Assembly (NCBI GenBank): GCA_017562135.1 | Contig: QEYB01000190.1 | Location: 102,292-166,291 of the forward strand | Origin: Dipylidium caninum | Taxonomy: Eukaryota > Platyhelminthes > Cestoda > Cyclophyllidea > Dipylidiidae | DNA: 64,000 bases | Direction: 5' to 3' | In this document: positions 1-12,110 of the stretch, in pieces | Layout: every line of letters begins with the position of its first letter | Numbering within the stretch: position 1 is the first letter of the stretch | The notes under the pieces: generated by a model | The model's input: only the letters and a program-made list of their open reading frames with translations | Databases searched by the model: none | Told to the model about the DNA's origin: nothing | Program-made: the position numbers and the translations under genes

Positions 1-762
1 TGGGTAGCAACCGCGCGCTCCCTCCTGTCCACACTGGCAGCGCCCACGCAAGTCGACCCTTTTACACGACTCCCAGCGCATCCAGTTTTTGCCTCATCCA
101 ATCACAAACGCGCTTGGACGCAAACTAACAAATATCCTCTATTCACTAATTCCTTCTCTTCCACACCAATGCTGCTCTATATGTGATGATGTTATTTTAA
201 TATTTACCACAAAATTATGAAACGCGAGTACAATGTGAGTAGAAAATGACAAGCCCGAATTTTGCAACCTTCATTATGTTAAGCCGAAATCATTAATTCG
301 ATCACATGTAAGTCCGATGCGCCTAATTGATGAATATCTCCACTTTTACAGTTAATACACGATTCTATGTTCGTCGCAATGTTACGTTGTCTATTGTATT
401 TTATATTCGTCTAAGAAGAAATTTTGATTGTGAGTAAATAAGGAGGAGGATATGGCACAACTGCATACTGTCGAGAAGGTAATTTGCCTGCAGTCATTAA
501 ATCGTTATGTGGCGGTCGTTCTCTATCATGCGTCGTCATCGCCATCCTTTAATCGTGTGCCCATGAGGTGCTTCGACACGACCTCCTTCACCAAGCCGAG
601 TCAGCAGTTAATAAGTACGGCCTCGTGTATCCGCCCCGCGATGAATTGCGTCAAGTGGGGAACACCATTTGTGAGAGCCCCGAACGAAGGCAATGGGCCC
701 CGATCCCAACCCCAACCACATCCCAAGCCTTACCCCTAACCTCGGACGTGGCCGCAACCAGA

Positions 763-987
763 GTCCAGTCCAGTCCAGTCCAGTCCAGCCCAGCCCCGCC
801 GAGTCGGGTCGGGTCGGGTCGGTTCGAGGCGTTAATGCACATCCACCAACTCCTCCGCTCATTTCCCTGCTCACCTGCTCACTCAGGCGCCGGGCCTTTT
901 GCACGGGAGATTGCAGACAGCACCTACACTACTCACACGCACCTGCGCAAAATCTTGCCCCACCCCACCCCACCCCACCCCACCCCA
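763..987. repeat. Simple repeats in the histone spacer
   Basis: A (CCAGT)n run at about 763-790, GGGTC repeats at about 806-821 and a (CCCCA)n run at about 957-987. Repeat number differs from copy 2 (5,400-5,605), as expected of replication slippage. These low-complexity runs create proline/serine-rich open frames that are not genes. Confidence 0.85.
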
Positions 988-1081
988 GCCTACCCGAGCC
1001 CGTCCAACTGTCAACACACGCCCTTCCTCCATCTCTATCACTCGGTCACACGTTGAATTAGCCAACAATCATTCTTCCGGT

Positions 1082-1097
1082 GGCCCTTAAAAGGGCC
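1082..1097 (-). terminator. Histone mRNA 3' stem-loop (H2A copy 1)
   Basis: On the minus strand this reads GGCCCTTTTAAGGGCC: a 6-bp stem and a 4-base loop TTTA, followed by ACC. This is the SLBP-binding hairpin that replaces poly(A) on replication-dependent histone mRNAs. It lies about 100 bases past the H2A stop. Confidence 0.95.
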
Positions 1098-1198
1098 GTT
1101 ATCACGTTCACATTCATGCTCGCCTACCGACTACTTCATCGTCCCCTCACTAAGGCCAGCAGACGGGCAAGCGAGCGAGCAAGCAGGCGAACGGCCCA

Positions 1199-1585
1199 CT
1201 ACTCCTTGCTGGCTACCGGCTTCTCCGTCTTCTTGGGCAGGAGCACCGCCTGTATGTTGGGCAGCACACCGCCTTGGGCGATTGTCACACCGCCTAACAG
1301 CTTGTTCAACTCCTCGTCGTTGCGGATGGCCAACTGCAGGTGACGCGGAATGATACGTGTCTTCTTGTTGTCACGCGCCGCGTTGCCCGCCAACTCGAGC
1401 ACTTCGGCAGCCAGGTACTCGAGTACAGCAGCCAAGTAGACTGGTGCTCCGGCACCCACCCGTTCCGCGTAGTTTCCACGGCGCAATAGCCGATGCACCC
1501 GCCCCACGGGAAATTGCAGGCCCGCACGCGCCGACCTCGTCTTCGCCTTAGCTCGTGACTTGCCTCCCTTGCCTCTTCCGCTCAT
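1199..1585 (-). CDS. H2A: Histone H2A (replication-dependent)
   Basis: Encodes 128 residues of core histone H2A, which pairs with H2B in the nucleosome. The start is the codon giving MSGRGKGGK at 1583-1585; an in-frame ATG 30 bases upstream would add an unrelated leader and is ignored. The histone fold is complete: [15 protein letters not shown] at the amino end, the acidic-patch stretch [19 protein letters not shown], then [18 protein letters not shown] and the docking segment with [15 protein letters not shown]. The tail ends [11 protein letters not shown] and lacks an SQ(E/D) motif, so this is canonical H2A and not H2A.X or H2A.Z. No intron. A TATA-like box and two CCAAT boxes lie upstream and a histone stem-loop about 100 bases past the stop, as expected for S-phase expression. 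Confidence 0.98.
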   Translation of the reverse strand: MSGRGKGGKSRAKAKTRSARAGLQFPVGRVHRLLRRGNYAERVGAGAPVYLAAVLEYLAAEVLELAGNAARDNKKTRIIPRHLQLAIRNDEELNKLLGGVTIAQGGVLPNIQAVLLPKKTEKPVASKE

Positions 1586-1666
1586 TCTTTCAGTCAATTC
1601 ACCAGCCCTCGCCACGCAGCTAAACGGTGATCTCTGTCAGCTTCATCCACGCTCACCATCCCCTCC

Positions 1667-1746
1667 CATATAGGCACCCATCTTCACACTGATGCACATT
1701 CCTCATTGGCTCCGCTTCGACGCACCTCCTCCTCTCGCCTCATTGG
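1667..1746 (-). promoter_or_regulatory. H2A promoter: TATA-like box and two CCAAT boxes
   Basis: Reading on the minus strand, a CTATATGG TATA-like box at 1667-1674 lies about 85 bases before the H2A start. CCAAT boxes lie at 1705-1709 and 1742-1746. The arrangement is retained in copy 2. Confidence 0.65.
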
Positions 1747-2131
1747 CTCGCGCGGCATAAGCCTGCCGCCTATTCGTCAACACCACTTCTCTCTTCTCCA
1801 CACTGTCGTGTCGCGGACAATTTGCAATGCCGTCACAGTGGGGTTACTGCGACTGCGACTGCTGTTGCCATTGCCGTTGCCGCTTCCACATCTCCTACAC
1901 TGGGTTGCAACACGTAGCTAGAGCTTCACACGCACTTAGTAGAAGATGGAGTTTGTCAAGCGAGAGCAGATAAGGGCAGCAACCGAGGGGAAGGCGGACA
2001 GAGAGATTGAAAGGGATGCTTGCTATCCCACAACTCTTCCGACAGCCCGCCCCCTTCCATCTCTCTCTTGTTCATGCAGCCTAACCCTGGGACTGGACAA
2101 ATGACAGCACACAAACTAACGCCACTGCCTT

Positions 2132-2220
2132 ACCTTCTCTCTCTTTTTTTCGTTTTTTTCGTTCTTTCCCTCCCTCCCTCCCTCCCTCCTCCCTCCCTCC
2201 TTCCTTCCTTCCCTTCTTGC
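2132..2220 (+). repeat. Polypyrimidine tract (CCCT/CTTC)n
   Basis: An uninterrupted C/T stretch in the H2A-H2B spacer, between the H2A promoter and the H2B 3' end, with TC, TTTTTTC and CCCT repeats. It could adopt triplex DNA. No coding function is supported. Confidence 0.8.
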
Positions 2221-2465
2221 TTCGACCCGCCCCGCCCCGCCTTCCTACGCTACCCAGACACACGGTAACGAATAGTAGACTAAGGAATTTCCCGCTGCCC
2301 CATACCCCAAACTATGTTCTGTCAATCAAGCCAGACAGGCGGAGAGACTTAGCGCGCGAGCGAGAGAGCAGGGAGCGAGTAAAGGAGGGTGAGAAAGGCA
2401 CAAAAAGCATGGTGATGTAAGCGATCATCGCGACAGCAACAATCACAGGTTTGGGCAGTGCAGGT

Positions 2466-2481
2466 GGCCCTCAAGAGGGCC
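2466..2481 (-). terminator. Histone mRNA 3' stem-loop (H2B)
   Basis: On the minus strand: GGCCCTCTTGAGGGCC, a 6-bp stem with loop CTTG, followed by ACC. It lies about 150 bases past the H2B stop. The hexamer TGAACG lies just upstream, as at the other histone genes here. Confidence 0.93.
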
Positions 2482-2629
2482 GTGGGACGCGTTCATTTAT
2501 CTTCGACATCTCAGGTGAGGACGGAGTAGGTGGGTCCAAGTGGCATTGGAGCGGGTGACCCAGCCAGCCAGAGAGCCAGCCAGCCAGCCAGCCATCCACC
2601 CAACCACCACAAACTTACTCCGCTCAGCT

Positions 2630-2998
2630 CTATTTCGAGCCGGTGTACTTGGTCACAGCCTTGGTGCCCTCTGACACCGCATGCTTGGCCAACTCACCCG
2701 GCAACAGGAGGCGCACAGCCGTCTGGATCTCTCTGCTAGTGATAGTCGATTTCTTGTTGTAGTGCGCCAGACGACTCGACTCAGCGGCGATACGCTCGAA
2801 GATGTCGTTCACGAAAGAGTTCATAATCGACATGGCCTTCGAGGAGATGCCCGTATCGGGGTGCACCTGGCGTAACACCTTGTATATGTAGATAGCGTAA
2901 CTCTCCTTCCTCCTCCTCTTCTTTGCTTTGTCTGTCTTCGGCACCTTCACCTTCGACGCCTTCTTGGCAGCTTTGCCTGACACCACTTTGGGAGCCAT
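2630..2998 (-). CDS. H2B: Histone H2B
   Basis: Encodes 122 residues of core histone H2B. The lysine-rich tail [19 protein letters not shown] is followed by the KKRRRKES basic patch, then the histone fold beginning [19 protein letters not shown]. It continues through [20 protein letters not shown] and the carboxyl helix ending [13 protein letters not shown], which contains the lysine ubiquitinated in other animals. Intronless. Same strand as H2A and H4, not divergent from H2A as in many animals. The stem-loop is about 150 bases past the stop, and a TATA-like element and CCAAT boxes lie upstream. The amino-terminal sequence resembles what I recall of flatworm H2B, the main basis for the taxon guess. 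Confidence 0.98.
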   Translation of the reverse strand: MAPKVVSGKAAKKASKVKVPKTDKAKKRRRKESYAIYIYKVLRQVHPDTGISSKAMSIMNSFVNDIFERIAAESSRLAHYNKKSTITSREIQTAVRLLLPGELAKHAVSEGTKAVTKYTGSK

Positions 2999-2999
2999 G

Positions 3000-4150
3000 T
3001 CGCAGTCGTAGTCCTAGTCGTATTCGTCGTAACAGCGAGAGCGCGATAGGGCACAGTGCAGCTGAAGGCAGCCCAACCTAATACCCACTAGCACGATGCG
3101 CCACCCTCCTCCTCCGTCTCCTTTATTCCGCGTGCACCCGACTCTGCGCTGACAAATCTCCGTTCCCCATCGGTCCGCAGATATTCACCAATGACAGGAG
3201 GCAGAGCGTGTTTCTGCTCCTCCTCATTGGTCCATCGGTGCCGCCATCACTCGACAAGTCGGTTAACGTCTCGACAAGCCTTCGTGGTGGACGCCTTGGC
3301 AAAGTAAGCGGAGGACACAAAGGAGGCCGCTACACGGACCGTGGGAACATCCTCCCACCGACGGGTGGATGATGGGTGCTTGACACTCCAGTGTAATGCA
3401 GTGTAATCCAGTGACATGCAGTGTAGTACAGCACCTACAAAGTCGAGTTGGCTTGAAGCATTTACTCTCGTCTAACACTACCCAACGCTTGGCGTTGGCA
3501 CAAGACATCTCGACATCTGCTCTCCTCTCCTCCCCTTCTTCCCAACTCCCACCGTCCCCAACACGATGGCAATCAATGCTCTGACTGGCGGTAGGCCAAT
3601 ATTGCAGTCAATGTCGGCCTCCACACATATACACACAGAAGTGGGACGCGCACACGCACACGTACATGCACACGGACCCTCTATTTCATTCTCATTCGCT
3701 CTCACCATCGGTCTTGTCCTCAAATGTGTGTGGAGAAAAGGAATGCACGCAAGGTGGGGAGCCAGTGGTACAAGGGGGCACGCAGAGTTGGGTGGATAGG
3801 TGGATGGTTGAATGAAGTAAAGAGTAGAAGGCCGCCTCGTTGAGACCTGAGGGAGGGGAAGAGAAGATGAAGATGAAGAGGGGACAAACAGAGGCACGCT
3901 CAGGCCATTGACACAAGTGGCGGAAATGAAGAGGCACGAAGACCGTGCTGTCACCCCTCACCTACCTACCTACCTACCCACCCCTGCTCACCCTGCACCT
4001 CCCCGCCTTGCACAGCCTGGCCCCTTTCCCTTCGCCTCGCCTCGCCTCGCCTCGCCTCGCCTCGCCTCTCCAATCCACTCCACCCCACTGCCACTGCCAC
4101 TCTTATCGCGCTATTGTGTTGACTGCAACAATCTGGAGTTAGAGAAGTCA
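3000..4150. other. H2B-H4 spacer with simple repeats, no gene seen
   Basis: No H3 or H1 reading frame occurs in this 1.1-kb spacer. It contains GTGTAATGCA-type short repeats near 3,390-3,430, (CTAC)n at about 3,961-3,980, (CGCCT)n at about 4,033-4,068 and CCACTG repeats at about 4,085-4,101. Confidence 0.75.
3122..3230 (-). promoter_or_regulatory. H2B promoter elements
   Basis: On the minus strand, AATAAA at 3122-3127 could serve as a TATA element about 125 bases before the H2B start. A CCAAT box is at 3226-3230, and an inverted one (ccaat on the plus strand) is at 3188-3192. Weaker than the H2A set. Confidence 0.45.
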
Positions 4151-4155
4151 CATTT

Positions 4156-4171
4156 GGCCCTTAAGAGGGCC
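4156..4171 (-). terminator. Histone mRNA 3' stem-loop (H4)
   Basis: On the minus strand: GGCCCTCTTAAGGGCC, a 6-bp stem with loop CTTA, about 82 bases past the H4 stop, with TGAACG upstream. Confidence 0.95.
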
Positions 4172-4253
4172 GTTGGAGCGTTCACGTAAATCTTCAACAT
4201 AGCCACTGCCACTGTCGTTGTCGCTGCCACCGTTACAGGCGTCACAGGCATCT

Positions 4254-4568
<315 letters not shown>

Positions 4569-4692
4569 TCACCACAGTCCACCAGTCGACCAGTCGAGAT
4601 GACAACAAATGTACGCGAACGACACCAGGTAACGCTGGGTAGCAACCGCGCGCTCCCTCCTGTCCACACTGGCAGCGCCCACGCAAGTCGAC

Positions 4693-4738
4693 CCTTTTAC
4701 ACGACTCCCAGCGCATCCAGTTTTTTGCCTCATCCAAT
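4693..4738 (-). promoter_or_regulatory. H4 promoter elements (weak)
   Basis: Minus-strand GTAAAAGG near 4,693-4,700 could be a TATA variant about 130 bases before the H4 start. A CCAAT sequence on the plus strand at 4734-4738 (inverted relative to H4) lies beyond it. The same block occurs at 58-102 in copy 1. Confidence 0.35.
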
Positions 4739-5706
4739 CACAAACGCGCTTGGACGCAAACTAACAAATATCCTCTATTCACTAATTCCTTCTCTTCCAC
4801 ACCAATGCTGCTCTATATGTGATGATGTTATTTTAATATTTACCACAAAATTATGAAACGCGAGTACAATGTGAGTAGAAAATGACAAGCCCGAATTTTG
4901 CAACCTTCATTATGTTAAGCCGAAATCATTAATTCGATCACATGTAAGTCCGATGCGCCTAATTGATGAATATCTCCACTTTTACAGTTAATACACGATT
5001 CTATGTTCGTCGCAATGTTACGTTGTCTATTGTATTTTATATTCGTCTAAGAAGAAATTTTGATTGTGAGTAAATAAGGAGGAGGATATGGCACAACTGC
5101 ATACTGTCGAGAAGGTAATTTGCCTGCAGTCATTAAATCGTTATGTGGCGGTCGTTCTCTATCATGCGTCGTCATCGCCATCCTTTAATCGTGTGCCCAT
5201 GAGGTGCTTCGACACGACCTCCTTCACCAAGCCGAGTCAGCAGTTAATAAGTACGGCCTCGTGTATCCGCCCCGCGATGAATTGCGTCAAGTGGGGAACA
5301 CCATTTGTGAGAGCCCCGAACGAAGGCAATGGGCCCCGATCCCAACCCCAACCACATCCCAAGCCTTACCCCTAACCTCGGACGTGGCCGCAACCAGAGT
5401 CCAGTCCAGTCCAGTCCAGCCCAGCCCAGCCCCGCCGAGTCGGGTCGGGTCGGTTCGAGGCGTTAATGCACATCCACCAACTCCTCCGCTCATTTCCCTG
5501 CTCACCTGCTCACTCAGGCGCCGGGCCTTTTGCACGGGAGATTGCAGACAGCACCTACACTACTCACACGCACCTGCGCAAAATCTTGCCCCACCCCACC
5601 CCACCCACCCCAGCCTACCCGAGCCCGTCCAACTGTCAACACACGCCCTTCCTCCATCTCTATCACTCGGTCACACGTTGAATTAGCCAACAATCATTCT
5701 TCCGGT

Positions 5707-5722
5707 GGCCCTTAAAAGGGCC
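5707..5722 (-). terminator. Histone mRNA 3' stem-loop (H2A copy 2)
   Basis: Identical to the stem-loop of copy 1 (stem GGCCCT, loop TTTA), about 105 bases past the H2A stop. Confidence 0.94.
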
Positions 5723-5826
5723 GTTATCACGTTCACATTCATGCTCGCCTACCGACTACTTCATCGTCCCCTCACTAAGGCCAGCAGACGGGCAAGCGAG
5801 CGAGCAAGCAAGCAGCGAACGGCCCA

Positions 5827-6216
<390 letters not shown>

Positions 6217-6293
6217 TCAGTCAATTCACCAGCCCTCGCCACGCAGCTAAACGGTGATCTCTGTCAGCTTCATCCACGCTCACCATCCCCTCC

Positions 6294-6373
6294 CATATAG
6301 GCACCCATCTTCACACTGATGCACATTCCTCATTGGCTCCGCTTCGACGCACCTCCTCCTCTCGCCTCATTGG
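6294..6373 (-). promoter_or_regulatory. H2A copy 2 promoter
   Basis: Same TATA-like box (6294-6300) and CCAAT boxes (within 6331-6336 and 6369-6373) as in copy 1. Confidence 0.6.
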
Positions 6374-6470
6374 CTCGCGCGGCATAAGCCTGCCGCCTAT
6401 TCGTCAACACCACTTCTCTCTTCTCCACACTGTCGTGTCGCGGACAATTTGCAATGCCGTCACAGTGGGG

Positions 6471-6473
<3 letters not shown>

Positions 6474-6500
<27 letters not shown>
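6474..6500 (+). repeat. (CTG)9 microsatellite
   Basis: Nine CTG triplets upstream of the second H2A. Copy 1 at the same place has ctgcgactgcgactg, so the run expanded after duplication. Confidence 0.9.
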
Positions 6501-6501
<1 letters not shown>

Positions 6502-6659
6502 GACTGCTGTTGCCATTGCCGTTGCCGCTTCCACATCTCCTACACTGGGTTGCAACACGTAGCTAGAGCTTCACACGCACTTAGTAGAAGATGGAGTTTG
6601 TCAAGCGAGAGCAGATAAGGGCAGCAACCGAGGGGAAGGCGAGGCAGTTTAGGGGAATG

Positions 6660-9530
6660 AAGAAAAAGGACTATGGGATACACGCGAAAAAAAAGCAGAT
6701 TTAGTTGCCACAACGCGAAAATTTCATTCAACTAAATTCAACTCCTGCAAAATATCCACGTCAGAACCGTGAGCAACGGGCATAAGGGCACGGTCGCGCA
6801 CAGGAATGTTGTAAATTTCCTAGGTCTGTTGGATATTCAGTTCAAGCACACAATGTTTTAATGCATTACTAAACAATTTAGAGTAGTGCTTTCCGAACAT
6901 GCACGAGATTTGCCTCAAAACGACTTGCAGTCCTCACATGGTCCACCTAACTGCCCTTAATACGCTCGCCCATGGCTCCATTTTTGTGACGGCCAAAGCT
7001 CACGGGAGAGGGATGCAGACTTATGAAGTTCAGAGACTCTCTCCCCCGTCTTCCGCCTTCCGGTGGCGTCTTCCCCTCACCACTCACCGCCGACTGAATG
7101 ACGGTGGAGAAATTTACTGCGTCCCCAACAACTGCTGGAAGTGGAGTGGTGAGCGTATTGGCCTAACGGAGGCGCCCGACAATGCGACCATTGAGGGTAA
7201 TTCTGTTTCCTTTCATCTTTTACCTTCCCATTTTATGGCAGTGTGCACTTCAAGAGTAGCGCGTTACTACACTCTAATGCTGCTCTAATCGTTTCACTGT
7301 GCGCTTAATTGCTTAATCTTCTTTAAGGGTGTCGTTTCACCCACGGCGAATTCGTAACCGCTGATACGTCGGAGGTGAATTCCGCCCGACTGCAGGCTCC
7401 TCAGTGTAATTTGCCTTGTTTTATTCGCCATGCGGCGTAATATCACTCCTCAAGTGTAACTTCGAGAGGGGATGAAGTGGCCATGTCTTCAGACCATCTG
7501 AACTACCGATTCTCTAGGATGGTCAAACTTGGGGGCCTTCGTGGACTCGACCAATTCCAACACCCCAGAAATCCAATTCATCCTGCACTGCGTTTCGATT
7601 GGCTAGTAGGGAAGACATTCACCGAAGGCTTCCACATCGCTGCTTCGGGCCTTTGACTACTCTCCAACAATGTCCAGCCTGAGAGCCTGAGAAGGAATGT
7701 TTCAGGAAGGCGCGGAGGCCACTTCACTCAATGGCTACTGAGGGACCCGCATGGTGTAGCAAATACTTAATTGTCAACATCCCTTTACATTCAAGACATG
7801 ATTAAGAAGTAATTACTGTTTCGTAGGCAGTTGGCGGATCGTGGCGGCTTCCTGTCTAAGAGTGAGGCGAACAAGAGTTAATTTCGCCGCTTAGACACTG
7901 CTTAAGCCATTGGGGCTGAGACATTACTTAGATAAAAAAAAATAATTCCCTCATAACAGGTAAATGTAGGCTATCATTACGCTGATCCAAATGCACCAGT
8001 TGCCTTGATTGCTGAGGCGGAAGTGACTCTATTCAACTAAGCCAGTCGTAGAACAAAGCGTCTTCGTGCGAGTAGAAACTCGCCATTTCAAATGAGTAGG
8101 TGGAAGGAATGCCGTAGAGTGAAGCCTCCAACTACAAGATGGTCATAGCTGCGTGTAGAAGCGTTTACAGTGTGACGATGCGGAGGACGAAGGAATGGCT
8201 GACTTTTCTTCCCCAAAATCGAAGGCAGTCTCCAAATGGGCACGTGGAGAAGAGCAGTAGGGAGAAGACGCAGCCAACCGACCCCGCCAACCCCTTTCAC
8301 CGGGGACTGCACCACCTCGCCAATTGAGGAGCATACTCTCCTACGCCTTCCCAACTAACAATTTCCACCTTTCCGATTAAACTTACTTAGCCTTACATCT
8401 TGTTAACTTGGTCGCTTAACGCATACATCACCGAGGCAATTGAAATAATTAGTAATCAGGAAATGCCAACGTGGTGTATAGTCGGGACGGGGGCGGCAGA
8501 GTCTTCTCTTTCAGTTGAAATCACGAATCTCAATGGTAATCTCATGTCGCATTGGACGTTGATATACAATGGCGGCATTTACCCTTTTTCCCCATTCAAA
8601 ATAAACTCGTTTCTCTACTTCGAGTGTTTTTATTAAATCAGGAAAAATAATGAGCACCAACAATGTTAGGGATAGGATGTTGATTATGCTGATGGAGGAG
8701 TGGTCATTCAATTAATTGTTCAGTTGTGATTTTATCACCCATTATCATAGCTTTTCTTCTTTCCACTAAGAAAGACGTAGATGGGCGTGGCGCCCGTTTC
8801 CACTACCTGACCGGCAGCAAAACCAAAACATAAGCGAATTCTCCGCCATCCACTATTCACACTTCTTCCCCTTTCACACATTCCCCTTTGCCTTCTATGA
8901 GATTGTCTTAACAGCGGAGTAGCATATTAACAGTTGTCACCAAGCTTCGGCCCCAACTCACGAATTAACGCTTGCCTACACCTACAAAGCCTCTCCCATA
9001 TTGGCGAAAGTGTAGGAGGTATCCAAACCCCAGGGGCACTTCTTGCCAACTCAAAGAATGCAACACAAGCTAATGGATTAAGCTTTCATCAAACATGAAG
9101 GCATGCACGGCAATGAACGCTTTTACTTTATCAACCCAAGCACATACACTGAGATGAACAATTACCTCCAACAACCTTGCTAACACACCATCTCTGCTGC
9201 CAGAGCTCATTAAGACTAGGAAGGCGGAATGAGTCAGACAAGTAAGCATCAAGGCAAGGAACTCGTGTCCCTCTGTCCCCTCATGCGTAGCCCTGGTAGA
9301 ATTGTGTCATCCAGATGGAGTGGTTGGGCGCTTGTCCATGTCCAGATTGTGTCTTCCGCCTCCTCCATTACACCAGCATGCACGCGAATTCACCACATAT
9401 TTGGCAAAATGTGCGTTTCGCATTACGCGCTCTACCACGTCCACTGCCAGATTTTCCACCTCTCCAGAAGAGTCTTCGAGATCTCGTATGGTGGGAACTG
9501 GCCATGCCTCCATAGGTTACATGAATCGAC
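6660..9530 (+). repeat. Large inverted duplication, left arm
   Basis: Matches the reverse complement of 46,900-49,865 in several blocks: 6,660-6,860 with 49,680-49,860; 7,080-7,170 with 49,340-49,440; 8,090-8,300 with 48,170-48,330; 8,520-8,640 with 47,815-47,935; 9,070-9,360 with 46,890-47,180. Identity by eye is about 70-80% with many indels. The frame at 6899-7288 has no intact counterpart in the other arm, so I do not call it a gene. Confidence 0.8.
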
Positions 9531-9707
9531 ATGAATGGAAAATACTTAGTCGAAATCGTTACTTACGATACAACACAGCCACTATCACATCTTGTGTGTT
9601 TCCTTCATCAGCTTGGTGATAAGTGATTGGCGGGGTGGACACATAGAAAGCCATGGTTCACCGATGTATTAACATTTGATGAGTTACTGAGTGCGCCCAA
9701 CTCGAAT

Positions 9708-10414
9708 GTGCCATGCTCGACTTGATACAAGATAATGGCTCAAAGTAGGAGTTTGAGGATAACCAGAAGCGTTGATAGGAGAAAGAAGAAGAAGAAGAAG
9801 GAGGAGGAGGAGGAGGAGGAGGAGGAGGAGGATGAAGAGCAGAGGAGGACTGTAACAATGCGGACGAGGGGGATTTGTGGGCCAAATAAAAGAAGAGACA
9901 AAGGGAAGGGAAGGGATGGGAAGGGAAGGGAAGAATGGAGGAATGAAAGCGACTAGAGGGGAAGGAAACCGTCTATTCACTCTCACTTGACTGATATCGA
10001 GGGCGAGTAATGATGTGGGTAGGCGGCCTCTGAAGCAGCAGAGATGTGCGCTTTGCAAAAGGTATTGGAGGCGAGAGAATGGGCTAATGGTGAGTGGGAG
10101 AGAGAAGTGAATTGGGCTTCGTTGATCTGTGGATACATAACAGTGGTGGCTAAATGTGTGACGAGACTGAGAGCAACCAAATTGATAGACAAAGGTTGGA
10201 TTAGACTGCGTGAAGATATTGGCAGATGCAGAAGCAAAGCAGAAGCAGAAGCAGAACCGTGGGTTGACCGCCGAGGCAGAAGGCGAAAGCGAAAGCGAAG
10301 GCAAGGTGAAGGTGAAAGTGAAGGTGAAGGCGTTTCAATGAACGAGTCGGCAGTTCGGGTAACTGTTAGACTACTGTGCTTGCCAAGTGGCGACCTCTTC
10401 ACATAGGTTGAATT
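9708..10414 (+). repeat. Younger inverted repeat, left copy (707 bp)
   Basis: Matches the reverse complement of 45,551-46,212 at about 95% identity by eye, much closer than the flanking duplication. Sharp ends: the inner end shares tgaattcaacctatg (read on the minus strand here), the outer end tgccat.ctcgacttg. It contains a (GAA/GGA)n run at 9,783-9,831 and a 35-bp segment missing from the other copy. The open frames across it differ between copies, so it is probably a mobile or recently copied non-coding element. Confidence 0.85.
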
Positions 10415-11449
10415 CAATCTCTGTTTCTGAAATGGTCCTTAAGATGTTGGACTGTGTGATTTCATCTCGTCCTATTCAAGACTGACCTCGAACCTTCCAC
10501 GCCTCTAGAAATGGTAACTCCTTCATCACTACCAAACTTTGCTTTCAGCTTTGCGCAACTGTGTGCAGGCCTTCAGTGCTCGTCTCACAACTGCTTTCTG
10601 CACTCAAATGTCTTCTTCTTCTACAGCCCACCATTTTCACCGAACTGTAATCGAGAGCAAAGCAGAGTTACTTCTCTTCTTTGACGATGCAAATCACGAT
10701 ACGCTCATATGTTCACCTAGAACCTCTTCTTAAATCACTGTGGGCTGGCTATATTTTCGTTTTCAGACCCATAGAAAAATGATATGCAAATTATCTTGTG
10801 TTCTCGCCAAACTCCCGCCTCCATGTCTCTTTCACTCACCCTGATTGATAACAGCGCAGGCCATCAACCGTTCCCTTCACCACTGTCTAAGGGGTGAGTT
10901 TACTCGCCTTTAGCTACACACCTACAAAGCCTATCTGGATGCCTGACCTCACCTATTCGTTGCCCATTCTATTGCCAAGTGACAACGACCATACATAAGT
11001 CAAAAACAGCAACAGAGAGCCACTGATTTCCCAAGCTGCCATCGGTACAATGCTAAATAGAAACCGAAAAGATATGAAAGTTCGCCATCTTCATGATAAG
11101 CTGCAGGTGAGGCTCTCTAGGGGAGATAGCTGTGTCAAGTACCGCCGCGTTTTCTGTCGTCAGAGGTCTTCATGGCCTCAATTGGTGAAGGGGGTTTTCA
11201 AGCTTAGTAGGTGTCAGGCGGTTCAAGTTTCATTCTTGTTTGAAGCACGGGAAATCTAACACTGAACCCATTTCTGATAACTGATTCAGTCGTCTAACCT
11301 AATGTGGTCAGGAAGTTGATGGGGAGAGAACAGTAAACATAACCGTCGGATCATGGCATGTGCGTGTTCAGTGAGGAATAAGTGAGTTAGCAAATTGTTC
11401 TTAGCAGAGAGGAGTGGGTTCAGGTAAATGTGAGGGAATAGGGCGCAAA

Positions 11450-12110
11450 AAGTACCTTCTCACCGCAGAGAGCCCAAAATTTCGCCTACCGCGTCACTGA
11501 CATAGGCAGCAAACGAGTTACATGGCTCTGCATCATCTGGCCTCAATCAGATCATGGTTGCCTCATCAGCGTCGGAGCCTACCACACGAAAGCTGGATCA
11601 GTGCTGAACACTCGTCGAATAGTCCTTGGCGTGTAGTTGACTGAAGTGTCCTCAAAATCCACTTCCGTGAGAGAAGTCTCGAAGGACACATGAACGAAGT
11701 CTGTGTGCCATTTTTCTCCTCGAGAAGTGCCTAATTCATCTGGTGAGTGGACCTACGCGCTTAAGGCGTCACAACAGTCTCGTGCAACCTCATCGCGGAA
11801 ATGGTGAATGGGAAAGGCTTCTTTGGAGCTCGAAATTTCTAAATTCTCGACATCAAATGAAGAAATGTCCGGATTGCAACATCAATGCGCCAAGGTGAAA
11901 GCACTCCTACAGCGAGCATTTCTACATTTTTGCACTGAGCGTTCCATTATGCTTAATGCCAGATCGTCCACGCGGCCGAAAGGTCTTCGAAAGTGGTGAG
12001 CAAGGATGCTGCCTCGATTGGGATATACTCTTACTGGCAACTCTGAGAGAATCTCCGAAACTACTAGGTTGGGCCATAAGCAGTCCTGCCTCGAGTGGTT
12101 ACATCTCAAA
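11450..12110 (+). repeat. Direct segmental duplicate (partner 36,635-37,330)
   Basis: Shares in order ccttctcaccgca, acgaaagctgg.tcagtgctga, ccacttccgtgagagaagt and ttaaggcgtc.caaca with 36,635-37,330, same orientation, with indels. No reading frame is kept between the copies. Confidence 0.75.

Noticed and set aside
452..739. Identical 95-codon frame here and at 5,088-5,375, preceded by a purine-rich aggaggagg resembling a bacterial ribosome site
   Set aside because: The two copies are identical only because the histone units are. The organism is eukaryotic, the frame lies in histone spacer and the protein has no features.
3478..3954. 158-codon frame opposite the H2B-H4 spacer
   Set aside because: Runs through simple repeats; composition is Ser/Pro/Cys noise and there is no histone or other motif.
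9684..10304. 206-codon minus-strand frame
   Set aside because: Created by the (TCC/TTC)n run and not preserved in the 95%-identical inverted copy, which has a 35-bp deletion and frame changes.
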